From NCBI RefSeq assembly GCF_002870125.1, contig NZ_PNEO01000001.1, positions 1 through 64,000 of the forward strand: DNA of 64,000 nt, in the 5' to 3' direction. Shown piece by piece: positions 51,145-59,861 of this stretch; positions within the stretch are counted from its first letter, which is position 1, and each line of letters opens with the position of its first letter. Source of the DNA: Burkholderia sp. WAC0059. Its GTDB lineage: Bacteria > Pseudomonadota > Gammaproteobacteria > Burkholderiales > Burkholderiaceae. Position numbers and translations under genes: made by a program. The notes under the pieces were generated by a model. The model worked only from the letters and a program-made list of their open reading frames with translations, had not been told where the DNA came from and did no database searches.

Positions 51145-52293
51145 TCAGGGTGCCGGGCCGGACGGCGGATTTGCCGCCGGCGTGGACGACGTGGGCGCGG
51201 CAGCCGCACTGCGGGTGCCCGTCGCCGCGCCGGCTGCTGCCGATGGCGCCGTGACGGTGGGCGCTGCCGGCGCGACAATGGGCGCCGCTGGTAAGCCGAC
51301 GGTCGCGGAGACGGGCAGGATCGGCGGCTGGCCGATGCCGGCCGGCACCGCCGTCGGACCGGTCAGCACGACGGTCGGCGAAGGGGCCAGTAAAGGCGCC
51401 GGCAAGGGTGCCGGGCTGGCCGGCATCATGGCTTGCGGCATCGTCGCTCGCAGTTCCGGGTCCGCGGGGCTGGTCGCTGTCGTCGTCGCGTGGTCGCTCG
51501 CGCCCGTCGTTTCGGCCGGTTGTGTTTGTACGGCCGCGGGAACCGTTGTCGCCGTGGGTTGCGCGCCGGCCGTGCCGGCGTTCGCGGCGGCAGTCGTCGG
51601 TTCGGGCGTGGCGGAAACCGTCGCCGGCGAGGGCGGGATCGCCGTGGTCGTGGAGGCCGTTTGCGGGACGGCGGCCGCGGTCGCGGCAACCGGCGGCGTT
51701 TCATGCGCCACGGGCGGCAGCGGCGTGATGTCGATCGATCCGCCCGGCACGGCCTCGGGATGCGCGACCGTGTTCAGGTACTGGCCGACGAGTTCGAAGA
51801 ACCGCGTGTAGAACGCGTCCGACTGGATCGTCTCGCTCGAAATCTTGACCATGGCGTCGTTGTTCGAGCGGATCGGCAGCGACAGCGAGCCGAATATCGA
51901 GAGCCCCACGCTGGCCGACGTGTCGCTCTTCTTCAGCGCATAGCCGTCCTGTATCGCGTTCACGTAGACGACGCTCGTGTTGCCCGCATCGCCGGGCGTG
52001 CAGACGACGTGCACCTCGACCACGTAGTGCGTGTCGTTCGTCGGCTGAAAGTTCTTGGTCGCGTCCACGGTGTCGTCATGCGGCATCGTGCTCATGTAGC
52101 CCTGGCTCAGCAGGGCGCGCCGGGCCGCATCGCAGGCGTCGGCGTTGGAGAAGCTGAAATTGCGCGCATACGGGCTCGCGCTGCTGTTGAGCAGTTGATC
52201 GTCGCGGAATTTCGGTTGCGGCGACGCGCACGCGCCGAGGACGGCGAGCAGCGGAACCAGCAGGAACGGGGCAACTCTCGGAAACAGGGACAT
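51145..52293 (-). CDS. DUF2242 lipoprotein with low-complexity tail
   Basis: A 382-residue probable lipoprotein: signal peptide with lipobox AVLGAC (Cys21), then a domain of the DUF2242 type to about residue 190 (YARNFSFSNADACDAARRALLSQGYMSTMPHDDTVDATKNF). The last about 190 residues are a low-complexity Ala-Pro-Thr-Val stretch, probably disordered and able to span the periplasm. Function unknown. ATG at 52293 is chosen because it begins the signal peptide. It ends 18 bp from the convergent glycine-zipper gene. Confidence 0.75.
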   Translation of the reverse strand: MSLFPRVAPFLLVPLLAVLGACASPQPKFRDDQLLNSSASPYARNFSFSNADACDAARRALLSQGYMSTMPHDDTVDATKNFQPTNDTHYVVEVHVVCTPGDAGNTSVVYVNAIQDGYALKKSDTSASVGLSIFGSLSLPIRSNNDAMVKISSETIQSDAFYTRFFELVGQYLNTVAHPEAVPGGSIDITPLPPVAHETPPVAATAAAVPQTASTTTAIPPSPATVSATPEPTTAAANAGTAGAQPTATTVPAAVQTQPAETTGASDHATTTATSPADPELRATMPQAMMPASPAPLPAPLLAPSPTVVLTGPTAVPAGIGQPPILPVSATVGLPAAPIVAPAAPTVTAPSAAAGAATGTRSAAAAPTSSTPAANPPSGPAP

Positions 52294-52591
52294 TTTCAGA
52301 ACGGACCAGCAACCTGTACGTCGGACGGGATGCATTGTAGTGCGGTTCCCTTCCCGCCTACCAAATCGGCCGGCGGCCCGCGGGTAATCGCGGGGGGCCA
52401 AATCTCCGGAGGTCGCGCCGCCGGACGCTGCCCGATCGGAGGATCCCGGGCGCCATTTGCGTTTATTCTGGACGCGAGCCCGCAGCGACGGGCCGCTGGC
52501 GAGGGCACGGCCGTCCGCGCAAGGCGCGCGCCCGGCAAGCCCGACGCCTTTCCCCAGGCTTCTTCCGCCGTCGGACATGAGAGGAGACACC

Positions 52592-54421
52592 ATGTCGAAA
52601 CCCGCTGATACCGGCATTCCCGATGCTTCGTCTGCCCCGCAGGGCAATGCGCCGCGCCGTCTGCGCAGCCGCCGCTGGTTCGACGATCCGGGCGACCCCG
52701 GCATGACCGCGCTCTATCTCGAGCGCTACATGAACTACGGCATCACGCGCGAGGAGTTGCAGTCGGGCAAGCCGATCATCGGCATCGCACAGACCGGCTC
52801 CGATCTCGCGCCCTGCAACCGCCATCACCTGCAGCTCGCGCAGCGCGTGCGCGACGGCATTCGCGACGCGGGCGGCATTCCGCTCGAATTTCCCGTGCAT
52901 CCGATCCAGGAAACCGGCAAGCGCCCGACCGCCGCGCTCGACCGCAATCTCGCGTATCTGGGCCTCGTCGAGGTGCTGCACGGCTATCCGATCGACGGCG
53001 TGGTGCTGACGACGGGCTGCGACAAGACCACGCCCGCGTGCCTGATGGCCGCGGCGACCGTCAACCTGCCCGCCATCGTGCTCTCGGGCGGCCCGATGCT
53101 CGATGGCTGGTGGCAGGGCAAGCTGGCGGGCTCCGGCACGGTGATCTGGCATGCGCGCAAGCAGCTCGCGGCCGGCGAGATCGACTACGAGAGCTTCATG
53201 GAGATGGTCAGCGCCTCCGCGCCCTCGGCCGGGCACTGCAACACGATGGGCACGGCGCTCTCGATGAACGCGCTTGCCGAGGCGCTCGGCATGTCGCTGC
53301 CCGGCTGCGCGGCGATTCCCGCGCCGCATCGCGAGCGCGGCTGGATGGCTTACGAAACGGGCCGGCGCATCGTCGCGATGGTGGCCGAGAACCTGCGCCC
53401 GTCGGACATCATGACGAAAACCGCGTTCGAGAACGCCGTGGTTGCCGCCGCGGCGCTCGGCGCGTCGTCGAACTGCCCGATCCACATGATCGCGATCGCT
53501 CGCCACATGGGCGTCGATCATACGCTCGACGACTGGCAGCGGCTCGGCCCCGACGTGCCGCTCCTCGTCGATTGCCAGCCGGCGGGCCGCTTTCTCGGCG
53601 AGGCGTTTCACCGCGCGGGCGGCGTGCCGGCCGTGATGCGCGAGCTACTCGCGGCCGGAAAGATCGACGGCCGCGCGCTGACCGTCACGGGCCGCGCGCT
53701 CGCGGAGAATCTCGCGCAGGTGCGGGAGCCCGATCGCGAGGTGATCCGCCGCTACGACGCGCCGCTCAGGCAGGCGGCCGGTTACGTCGTGATGTCGGGC
53801 AATCTGTTCGAAAGCGCGGTGATGAAGATCAGCGTGATCGACCCGGCGTTCCGGCGGCGCTTCCTTTCTGATCCTGAGCATCCCGACGTATTCGAATGCC
53901 GGGCCGTGGTGTTCGAGGGGCCCGAGGATTACCACGCGCGCATCGAGGACCCGGCGCTCGGCGTGGACGCGCGTACGGTGCTCGTGATCCGCAACTGCGG
54001 GCCGGTCGGCTATCCGGGCGGGGCCGAGGTGGTCAACATGCAGCCGCCCGCCGCGCTGCTCCGGGACGGCGTCGACACGCTGCCGACGATCGGCGACGGC
54101 CGCCAGAGCGGCACGTCGGCGAGCCCGTCGATCCTGAACGTGTCGCCGGAAGCGGCCGTGGGCGGCAACCTCGCGCTTTTGCGCACCGGCGACCGCATTC
54201 GCATCGATCTTGCCGCGCGTCGCGTCGACGTGCTGATTCCCGATGCGGAAATGGCCGAACGGCGTAGCGCGTGGCAGCCGCCGGTCCTGCGGAACAAGAC
54301 GCCGTGGGAGGAGATTTACCGCAGCATGGTCGGGCAGCAGGGCAGCGGCGCATGCCTCGAACCGGCGACGCTTTATCTGAACATCGTGGAGACGCGCGGC
54401 GAGTCGCGCCACAATCACTGA
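52592..54421 (+). CDS. IlvD/Edd-family dehydratase, probable sugar-acid dehydratase
   Basis: A 609-residue Fe-S dehydratase. LRSRRWFDDPGDPGMTALYL (about 24-43), the cysteines in DLAPCNRHH, LTTGCDKTTPACLMA and SAGHCNTMGTA, and DGRQSGTSASPSILNVSPEA near the C-terminus are family hallmarks. The N-terminal ERYMNYGI type points to the aldonate branch (L-arabinonate/D-xylonate dehydratases) rather than branched-chain amino-acid IlvD. It would form a 2-keto-3-deoxy sugar acid. GAGGAG precedes the ATG. No other sugar-acid genes are adjacent, so the substrate is open. Confidence 0.87.
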   Translation: MSKPADTGIPDASSAPQGNAPRRLRSRRWFDDPGDPGMTALYLERYMNYGITREELQSGKPIIGIAQTGSDLAPCNRHHLQLAQRVRDGIRDAGGIPLEFPVHPIQETGKRPTAALDRNLAYLGLVEVLHGYPIDGVVLTTGCDKTTPACLMAAATVNLPAIVLSGGPMLDGWWQGKLAGSGTVIWHARKQLAAGEIDYESFMEMVSASAPSAGHCNTMGTALSMNALAEALGMSLPGCAAIPAPHRERGWMAYETGRRIVAMVAENLRPSDIMTKTAFENAVVAAAALGASSNCPIHMIAIARHMGVDHTLDDWQRLGPDVPLLVDCQPAGRFLGEAFHRAGGVPAVMRELLAAGKIDGRALTVTGRALAENLAQVREPDREVIRRYDAPLRQAAGYVVMSGNLFESAVMKISVIDPAFRRRFLSDPEHPDVFECRAVVFEGPEDYHARIEDPALGVDARTVLVIRNCGPVGYPGGAEVVNMQPPAALLRDGVDTLPTIGDGRQSGTSASPSILNVSPEAAVGGNLALLRTGDRIRIDLAARRVDVLIPDAEMAERRSAWQPPVLRNKTPWEEIYRSMVGQQGSGACLEPATLYLNIVETRGESRHNH

Positions 54422-54458
54422 TTTGCCGATGCGCGGATGGAGTGGGCGGGGTTAGAAC

Positions 54459-54902
54459 CTAGAACTCGACGAGCGCGAAGTCTTCCTTGCCCACGTCGCA
54501 CAACGGACAGCGCCAGTCGTCGGGGACGTCGGCCCAGCGCGTGCCGGGCGCGAGCCCCTCGTCGGGGGCGCCGGCCGCTTCGTCGTATATCCAGCCGCAG
54601 ATCAGGCAAACCCACTGTTTGAATTCGTTCGAGTCTGCTGCTTCGGGGGCGGCGGTCGGCGTGGATGGCGCCGACGTCGGCGTCGGCGCAGCGGCATTTC
54701 CCGCGCCTGTGGCCGCGGCGTCGAGCGTGATGACGAGCGGGGAGGCCGTGCCGGCTTCGTGCTCGCCGAGCTGCGTCTGCAGCGCGCGCAGGAGCGCGGT
54801 CGCTTCGGCCGCGCTCAGGTCGATCCAGTACGGGTCGCCCGCCGCGTCGTTGAGGCGCTCGGGAGAGAACTGGATTTCGACGGCCACGCCCTTCTTGTAC
54901 AT
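54459..54902 (-). CDS. Rubredoxin with an N-terminal extension
   Basis: A 147-residue protein. Residues about 95-147 are a complete rubredoxin: CLICGWIYDEAAGAPDEGLA and WRCPLCDVGKEDFALVEF give the two CxxC iron ligand pairs. It is preceded by an extra domain (residues 1-60, MYKKGVAVEIQFSPERLNDA) and an Ala-Pro-Thr linker, so it is about three times longer than a simple rubredoxin. It is likely an electron carrier whose N-terminal part docks a partner. A 43-residue membrane peptide gene lies 10 bp upstream. Confidence 0.85.
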   Translation of the reverse strand: MYKKGVAVEIQFSPERLNDAAGDPYWIDLSAAEATALLRALQTQLGEHEAGTASPLVITLDAAATGAGNAAAPTPTSAPSTPTAAPEAADSNEFKQWVCLICGWIYDEAAGAPDEGLAPGTRWADVPDDWRCPLCDVGKEDFALVEF

Positions 54903-54912
54903 GACGCGGAAA

Positions 54913-55044
54913 TCAGGCGAGCAGGCGGAACAGCGCCGACGCGGCGATTCCGCTGAGGCCGAGCAGCGAGAGGATCTGGAGCAGCGTCAACGATTTGCGC
55001 GACGGGGAGGACGGGGCAGCGGGAGTCGGGTTTGAGCGGGTCAT
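54913..55044 (-). CDS. Small single-span membrane protein
   Basis: A 43-residue peptide, MTRSNPTPAAPSSPSRKSLT followed by one hydrophobic segment (LLQILSLLGLSGIAASALFRLLA). AGGAAAAT sits eight bases before the ATG. It lies 10 bp upstream of the rubredoxin gene in the same direction, so it may anchor or regulate that system; this is inference. Small size limits confidence. Confidence 0.55.
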   Translation of the reverse strand: MTRSNPTPAAPSSPSRKSLTLLQILSLLGLSGIAASALFRLLA

Positions 55045-55270
55045 CGGATTTTCCTGCGGGTCGGGATGGCGTGCGGCGCGCCGGACACGGCGCGGGCGAC
55101 GAGTTTCGCACGATTTCACCCAACCGGCTTGCGGAGGTATTGATGTAAGTCAATGCTGATATCGGCTGGGCCACGATTATCGCCGCTCCAAACGCCGCGA
55201 TTAGCGCTCGCCGGGAGATGGACTATTTCTTCGTGGTTATCGAAGCCGGGGCGGCGCCGTTCGCCGGCCT

Positions 55271-55828
55271 TCAGTTGTGCAGCCAGCGCCGCTCCGCATA
55301 CGAAAACAGCCAGCTCACCGGCAGCGCGCAGACCATGCCGATCGTCACTTCGGCGAAACGCACCAGCGCGACGCTCCAGGCGGGACCGGCGGCGGGCACG
55401 AGCAGGACGATCGTCGCGGTGATCGCGCCGAGCCGCGCAGCGCTGCCGACATTCAGGCACCAGCAGCCCGTGATGACGATGGCGATCGTCGCCACGTAGG
55501 CCTCGTAGTAACCCCCGCCCAGCACCGCGCCGGCAAAGCCGCAGACGCCGCCCGCCAGCGCGCCGATGAACTGGTCGCGCGACAGGTTCAGCGTATCCGC
55601 GTAGTTGTGCTGGGTGACGGCGATGGCCGTGATCGCGGCCCAGAAGGCCTGCCCGGTGTGGAGCAGTTCGCCGAGGCCGTAGGCGAGGCTCGCGGCACAG
55701 ACGGCTCGCAGCGCCATCAGCAGCCCCTGGAGCGCGCGGCTCTTGAGCGGCAGGCGCTTGAATACGTTGAACACCGACTGCTGGAGTGTAGTCAGATGGG
55801 CTAGGAGGTTGTCCGGAGAGTCGTTCAT
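55271..55828 (-). CDS. FUSC-family membrane protein
   Basis: A 185-residue protein with about five or six hydrophobic helices, resembling the membrane domain of the FUSC/aromatic-acid exporter family (GQAFWAAITAIAVTQHNYAD is the typical segment). It lacks the cytosolic half present in full exporters, which exceed 600 residues, so it is a short-form member. Transport of a small acidic compound is possible. It runs in the same direction as the helix-turn-helix gene 39 bp upstream. Confidence 0.8.
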   Translation of the reverse strand: MNDSPDNLLAHLTTLQQSVFNVFKRLPLKSRALQGLLMALRAVCAASLAYGLGELLHTGQAFWAAITAIAVTQHNYADTLNLSRDQFIGALAGGVCGFAGAVLGGGYYEAYVATIAIVITGCWCLNVGSAARLGAITATIVLLVPAAGPAWSVALVRFAEVTIGMVCALPVSWLFSYAERRWLHN

Positions 55829-55867
55829 GCCCGCCTGTTTTGGGGAGTGGAAAACGGCCGCGCCGTT

Positions 55868-56290
55868 TCAGCCCTTGTCCGCGTCGCCGTAGAACTGCTC
55901 GATGAGCTCCTGCACGAGGTAGCGGTGATGCGGCGTGAGCGCCTCGATCTTCGAGGCCAGCTCCAGCGTCTCGGTCGAGGGCGGGTACTTTGCATCGCGC
56001 GGCACCGGTTTCGGCGGCCCCGGCGGCATGCCCGCCGGCGGCGGGCCGTAGTGCAGCCAGTGCAGGTCCACCTTGAACCAGTCGGCGAGCGTGCGCAGTT
56101 TGTCGTCGGTGGGAACGGTGCGGCCGCTGAGCCACTTGTGGGCGGTCTGGGCGGAAACCGGATGGGCGCCGCGATGGCGCAGGTTGAAGTGCAGCGCAAG
56201 ATCGGTGCCGCCGCGCAGCCGCTCCGGTGCGCGCTTCATGGCGAATCTCAGTCGCTCGGCAAAAGCAGCTTTTTCATCGGCGGTCGGCAT
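55868..56290 (-). CDS. Helix-turn-helix regulator, phage-repressor-like
   Basis: A 140-residue protein with an N-terminal DNA-binding domain (residues about 5-65: FAERLRFAMKRAPERLRGGT, SAQTAHKWLSGRTVPTDDKL), similar to Cro/CI-type regulators. The rest carries a Pro-rich hinge (GPPPAGMPPGPPKPVP) and a helical tail. Start MPTADEKAAF at 56290. A long inverted repeat lies 45-82 bp upstream and is a candidate self-operator. It may also control the FUSC gene downstream. Confidence 0.75.
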   Translation of the reverse strand: MPTADEKAAFAERLRFAMKRAPERLRGGTDLALHFNLRHRGAHPVSAQTAHKWLSGRTVPTDDKLRTLADWFKVDLHWLHYGPPPAGMPPGPPKPVPRDAKYPPSTETLELASKIEALTPHHRYLVQELIEQFYGDADKG

Positions 56291-56334
56291 GGGCCAGATT
56301 GTGCAATCCGGTTTCGCCGAAGAAGCCAACTCGA

Positions 56335-56372
56335 TAGGCTATTTTTAGCTTTTTAAGGCATGAATTAGCCTA
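56335..56372. promoter_or_regulatory. Inverted repeat upstream of the helix-turn-helix gene
   Basis: TAGGCTA (56335-56341) and TAGCCTA (56366-56372) are exact complements 24 bases apart, inside an AT-rich patch with extra TTTAGC words. The half-site resembles the TTTAGCC repeats near 50020. A candidate binding site for the regulator encoded just downstream. Confidence 0.45.
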
Positions 56373-56583
56373 TTTCGGAGTATGGGGATGCCGAGCGCGT
56401 GAGTCTGTCCTCGACGAAAATATCCGCTATCCGACAACTTCCTCTGCTATTTACCGTCCCTATACCGGTTCGGTCGAGGAATGCGCCGTTAGCTGGTTCG
56501 GGATACGCGGGAATGCCGCATGGTGCGCCCGCCCGGATTGGGTGGACGCACCATGCCTGCGCGAGCCGGTCCGGTCGCGACGA

Positions 56584-56997
56584 TTACTGCCGGTCGATCG
56601 AGAACCGCCCCGGTCCGGTGACGGCGAGCGCCAGCAGTCCGCCCAGGATGCTGATGTTCTTGTAGAAATTGATCATGTCGCCGTACTGCGCCATGCCGGT
56701 CTCGTTCCAGAAATGATGGCCGATGACGGCGGTCCCGATGGCGTACAACCCAAGCAGCAGGGCCAGCGGACGGGTATAGAACCCGACGGCGATCAGGATG
56801 CCGACGAAGAGCTCCATCACGACCGCGACGACTGCCGACAGGGCCGGCGCCGGCGCGCCGACCGACGTCATGTAGCCCACGGTGGCATGGAAGCCCGTGA
56901 GCTTCTGCCAGCCGAACAGGATGAACAGGACGACGAGGAGGACGCGCGCGACGAGCAGGACGCCGTCGTTGCGCTGGCCGAACAGGTTGTATCTCAT
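56584..56997 (-). CDS. DoxX-family membrane protein
   Basis: A 137-residue protein with four hydrophobic helices: VARVLLVVLFILFGWQKLTG (about residues 16-35), VVAVVMELFVGILIAVGF, LALLLGLYAIGTAVIGHHFW and LGGLLALAVTGPG. This is the DoxX/SURF4-like family of small inner-membrane proteins, several linked to redox stress. It is 116 bp downstream of the pirin gene, in the same direction, and could be co-transcribed. Confidence 0.9.
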   Translation of the reverse strand: MRYNLFGQRNDGVLLVARVLLVVLFILFGWQKLTGFHATVGYMTSVGAPAPALSAVVAVVMELFVGILIAVGFYTRPLALLLGLYAIGTAVIGHHFWNETGMAQYGDMINFYKNISILGGLLALAVTGPGRFSIDRQ

Positions 56998-57113
56998 GTT
57001 GATTCTCCGGATAACGAATTATTGGGGTGGTTCTATCGGGGTTCGGACCGCCGCGGCCGGAGGATCGCCGCTTCCGGCGGCTGTCCTCCCTGCATGCGGC
57101 GGTTAATGATGCG

Positions 57114-57839
57114 TCAGGACCAGAAGTCCGACATTTCGTTGTTGCGCAGGTCGAACAACAGGACTTCCGCGTTCCGGCCGTCCGTGAAATCCAGCGCCTG
57201 CTCGGCGCGGATGCGCGCGCCGTCGCCTTCGTTCAGCACGACGCCGTTGAGCGTCACGCTGCCGCGCGCCACGTGCAGATAGGCATAGCGGTCCGGCCCG
57301 AGCGCGAAATGCGCGCGCTCGTCGCCGTCGAAGCAGCCTGCGTACACGCGGGCATCCTGGCGGATTTGCAGCGATTCCTCCGCGCCGTCGGGGGACAGCA
57401 CGAGCTGCAGCCGGCCGCGCTTTTCCGCGTCCGTGACGTGGCGTTGCTGGTAGCGCGGCTGGGCGCCCTTTTGCGACGGCACGATCCAGATCTGCAGAAA
57501 GTGCACGAGCTCGCGCGCCGAATGGTTGAACTCGCTATGGGTGACGCCGGTGCCGGCGCTCATGAGTTGCACGTCGCCGGGCAGGATCGCCGAGCCCGTG
57601 CCCATCGAATCCTTGTGCTCGAGCGCGCCTTCCAGCACGTAGGAGAAGATCTCCATGTCGCGATGCGGATGCGTGCCGAAGCCGCGGCCCGGCGCGACCC
57701 GGTCGTCGTTGATGACGAGCAGGTCGGAGAAGCCCATCTGCTTCGGGTCGTGGTAGTTCGCAAACGAAAAGGTGTGGCGGGAGCTGAGCCAGCCGTGTTC
57801 GCCGCGGCCGCGTTGCGCCGCCTGTCTGATTTCGATCAT
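57114..57839 (-). CDS. Pirin-family protein (YhhW-like)
   Basis: A 241-residue bicupin. The metal-binding residues are in GFGTHPHRDMEIFSYVLEGALEHKDS and GVTHSEFN (His-x-His, His, Glu), as in the quercetin dioxygenase YhhW. The start MIEIRQAAQRGRGEHGWLSSRHTFSFANYHD is typical. Activity on flavonoids is known for YhhW; the natural substrate here is unknown. It is divergent from a LysR regulator gene across 106 bp, which suggests that regulator controls it. Confidence 0.93.
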   Translation of the reverse strand: MIEIRQAAQRGRGEHGWLSSRHTFSFANYHDPKQMGFSDLLVINDDRVAPGRGFGTHPHRDMEIFSYVLEGALEHKDSMGTGSAILPGDVQLMSAGTGVTHSEFNHSARELVHFLQIWIVPSQKGAQPRYQQRHVTDAEKRGRLQLVLSPDGAEESLQIRQDARVYAGCFDGDERAHFALGPDRYAYLHVARGSVTLNGVVLNEGDGARIRAEQALDFTDGRNAEVLLFDLRNNEMSDFWS

Positions 57840-57945
57840 TTCGACCTCCGTCGATCTGGTTGAATGATCGAAAGTTTAGGTCAATCCGGATGAGTTCAAT
57901 GACGGTAAAATGTGAATCACTGTCTCATTTGGGTGGACAAATTCT

Positions 57946-58866
57946 ATGCAGCTCGACGACATGCGAATTTTCGTGGCCGTGGTCGAGGCCGGCAATTTCA
58001 CGGCGGCCGCGAACCGTCTGCGGTTATCGAAGCAGTTCGTCAGTCGCCGGGTGGCGGCGCTCGAGGCGAGCCTCGGCGTGCGGCTGCTCGTGCGCAATAC
58101 GCGCAAACTGGCTGTCACGGAACTCGGTCATGCTTTCCGGGAACGGGCGAAGCGCATCCTCGCCGAGGTGGCCGATGCCGAGCAGGCCATGTCGGCGCGC
58201 CGTTCCGAACCGCGCGGGCTGCTGAAGGTGAGCGCGCCGATGTCGTTCGGCGTGGAGCATCTGTCGCCGCTCGTGGCCGAATTCCTCGGCGCGCATCCGG
58301 ACGTGCGTTTCGACATGGTGCTTTCCGACCACATCGTCGACCTGGTCGGCGAAGGCTTCGACATGGCGTTGCGCATCGGACGGCTCGCCGACTCGACGCT
58401 GATCGCCCACAAGCTGGCCGACGTGCGGATGGTGGCGTGCTGCAGCCCCGGTTACCGGCGTCGGCGCCGCGCGCCCGCCGTACCCGCCGAGCTGGCGCAG
58501 CACGCCTGCCTCGTCTACGGGCAGGAGGGGCGGGCGAACTGGGAGTTCATCGTGGACGGCGCGCACGTGCCGTTCGACGTGCACGGCCCGCTGCGCGCGA
58601 ACAACGGCGAGGTGATTCGCGATGCGGCCGTCGCCGGTCTCGGCATCGCGCTCCTGCCCGATTTCATCGTCGGGCCCGCGCTGGCCGCGGGCCAGTTGGT
58701 CGAAGTGCTGGCCGACCATCTGCCGCCGCCGACCGCGCTGCACGCCGTCTATCCGCAGCATCGTGAAGGTGCGGTCACGATCCGCGCCTTCACGCAGTTT
58801 CTGCGCACGCGGCTGGCGCCGAGCGGGCCGGACAAGCCGTACGGCGAGCGCGGCGCGGCGCGCTGA
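57946..58866 (+). CDS. LysR-family transcriptional regulator
   Basis: A 306-residue regulator: N-terminal winged helix-turn-helix (MQLDDMRIFVAVVEAGNFTAAANRLRLSKQFVSRRVAALE) and a C-terminal effector-binding domain from about residue 90 (PRGLLKVSAPMSFGVEHLSP). LysR proteins usually control a divergent gene, here the pirin gene. The common promoter zone is 57840-57945, AT-rich by local standards. Confidence 0.93.
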   Translation: MQLDDMRIFVAVVEAGNFTAAANRLRLSKQFVSRRVAALEASLGVRLLVRNTRKLAVTELGHAFRERAKRILAEVADAEQAMSARRSEPRGLLKVSAPMSFGVEHLSPLVAEFLGAHPDVRFDMVLSDHIVDLVGEGFDMALRIGRLADSTLIAHKLADVRMVACCSPGYRRRRRAPAVPAELAQHACLVYGQEGRANWEFIVDGAHVPFDVHGPLRANNGEVIRDAAVAGLGIALLPDFIVGPALAAGQLVEVLADHLPPPTALHAVYPQHREGAVTIRAFTQFLRTRLAPSGPDKPYGERGAAR

Positions 58867-59118
58867 CGTCCGCTGCGCCGCCGGCGCGCCCGAGGGGCAA
58901 CCTGTCGATTGCCTGTCGGGCTCAAGCCAGGCGGAATCGGGCCGTTCGTTGTATGCTCAATGCCCCGCGGTGCGGGCTGTAGAGCGCGCCTGCACGGGCC
59001 CGAAAAGCCCGATAGGGACAGGCAATATCCGCGATACAAGCAACCAATTTTTCAAACCGGCGAGATTCCCTTAATCTTCGTCCATACCTCTTCCCAACCC
59101 AGCGTAAGGAAACAACGC

Positions 59119-59682
59119 ATGTCTCTCATCAACACGCAAATCAAGCCCTTCAAGGCAACGGCATTCAAGGACGGCAAGTTCGTCGACGTGTCGGACGCCA
59201 CGCTGAAGGGCAAGTGGTCGGTGGTGGTGTTCTATCCGGCCGATTTCACGTTCGTGTGCCCGACCGAGCTGGAAGACCTGGCGGACAACTACGCCGAGTT
59301 CCAGAAGCTGGGCGTCGAAGTGTACGGCGTGTCGACCGACACGCACTTCGCCCACAAGGCATGGCACGACACGTCGGATGCGATCGGCAAGGTGAAGTAC
59401 GCGCTGATCGGCGACCCGACCGCCACGCTGGCCCGCAACTTCGAGGTGCTGATCGAGGAAGAAGGCCTCGCGCTGCGCGGCACGTTCCTGATCAACCCGG
59501 AAGGCCAGATCAAGCTCTACGAAATCCACGACAACGGCATCGGCCGCGACGCGTCGGAACTGCTGCGCAAGGTCAAGGCAGCGCAATACGTCGCTTCGCA
59601 CCCGGGTGAAGTGTGCCCGGCCAAGTGGAAGGAAGGCGCCGAAACGCTCAAGCCGTCGCTCGACCTCGTCGGCAAGATCTAA
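59119..59682 (+). CDS. ahpC: Alkyl hydroperoxide reductase subunit C
   Basis: A 187-residue 2-Cys peroxiredoxin. Peroxidatic Cys in [13 protein letters not shown] (about residue 47), resolving Cys in [11 protein letters not shown] (about 166). It reduces hydrogen peroxide and organic peroxides and is re-reduced by AhpF. Length and sequence are normal. GTAAGGAAACAACGC precedes the ATG. ahpF follows 179 bp later in the same direction. There is no adjacent oxyR. Confidence 0.97.
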   Translation: MSLINTQIKPFKATAFKDGKFVDVSDATLKGKWSVVVFYPADFTFVCPTELEDLADNYAEFQKLGVEVYGVSTDTHFAHKAWHDTSDAIGKVKYALIGDPTATLARNFEVLIEEEGLALRGTFLINPEGQIKLYEIHDNGIGRDASELLRKVKAAQYVASHPGEVCPAKWKEGAETLKPSLDLVGKI

Positions 59683-59861
59683 GGAAGCGGTGCCGGGCGC
59701 ATGCTCTTGATATGCGTGTGCCTGCCCCCATCCATGCAGTAGACGGGCTGCTCCAGCCGGAGCGGCCCGAATCAGGGAGACGGATATCCCGTATCCCGAA
59801 GTTGGTTAGCAGTATTTAGCAATTATCGTCTCTCCCTGTTACCCACAAGCCGGAAAAAATC

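Noticed and set aside
55290..55325. GAAAA-CTCACC words as a sixth orphan iteron
   Set aside because: The spacing between the two halves is wrong and the CGGGA end is missing; it lies inside the FUSC coding sequence.
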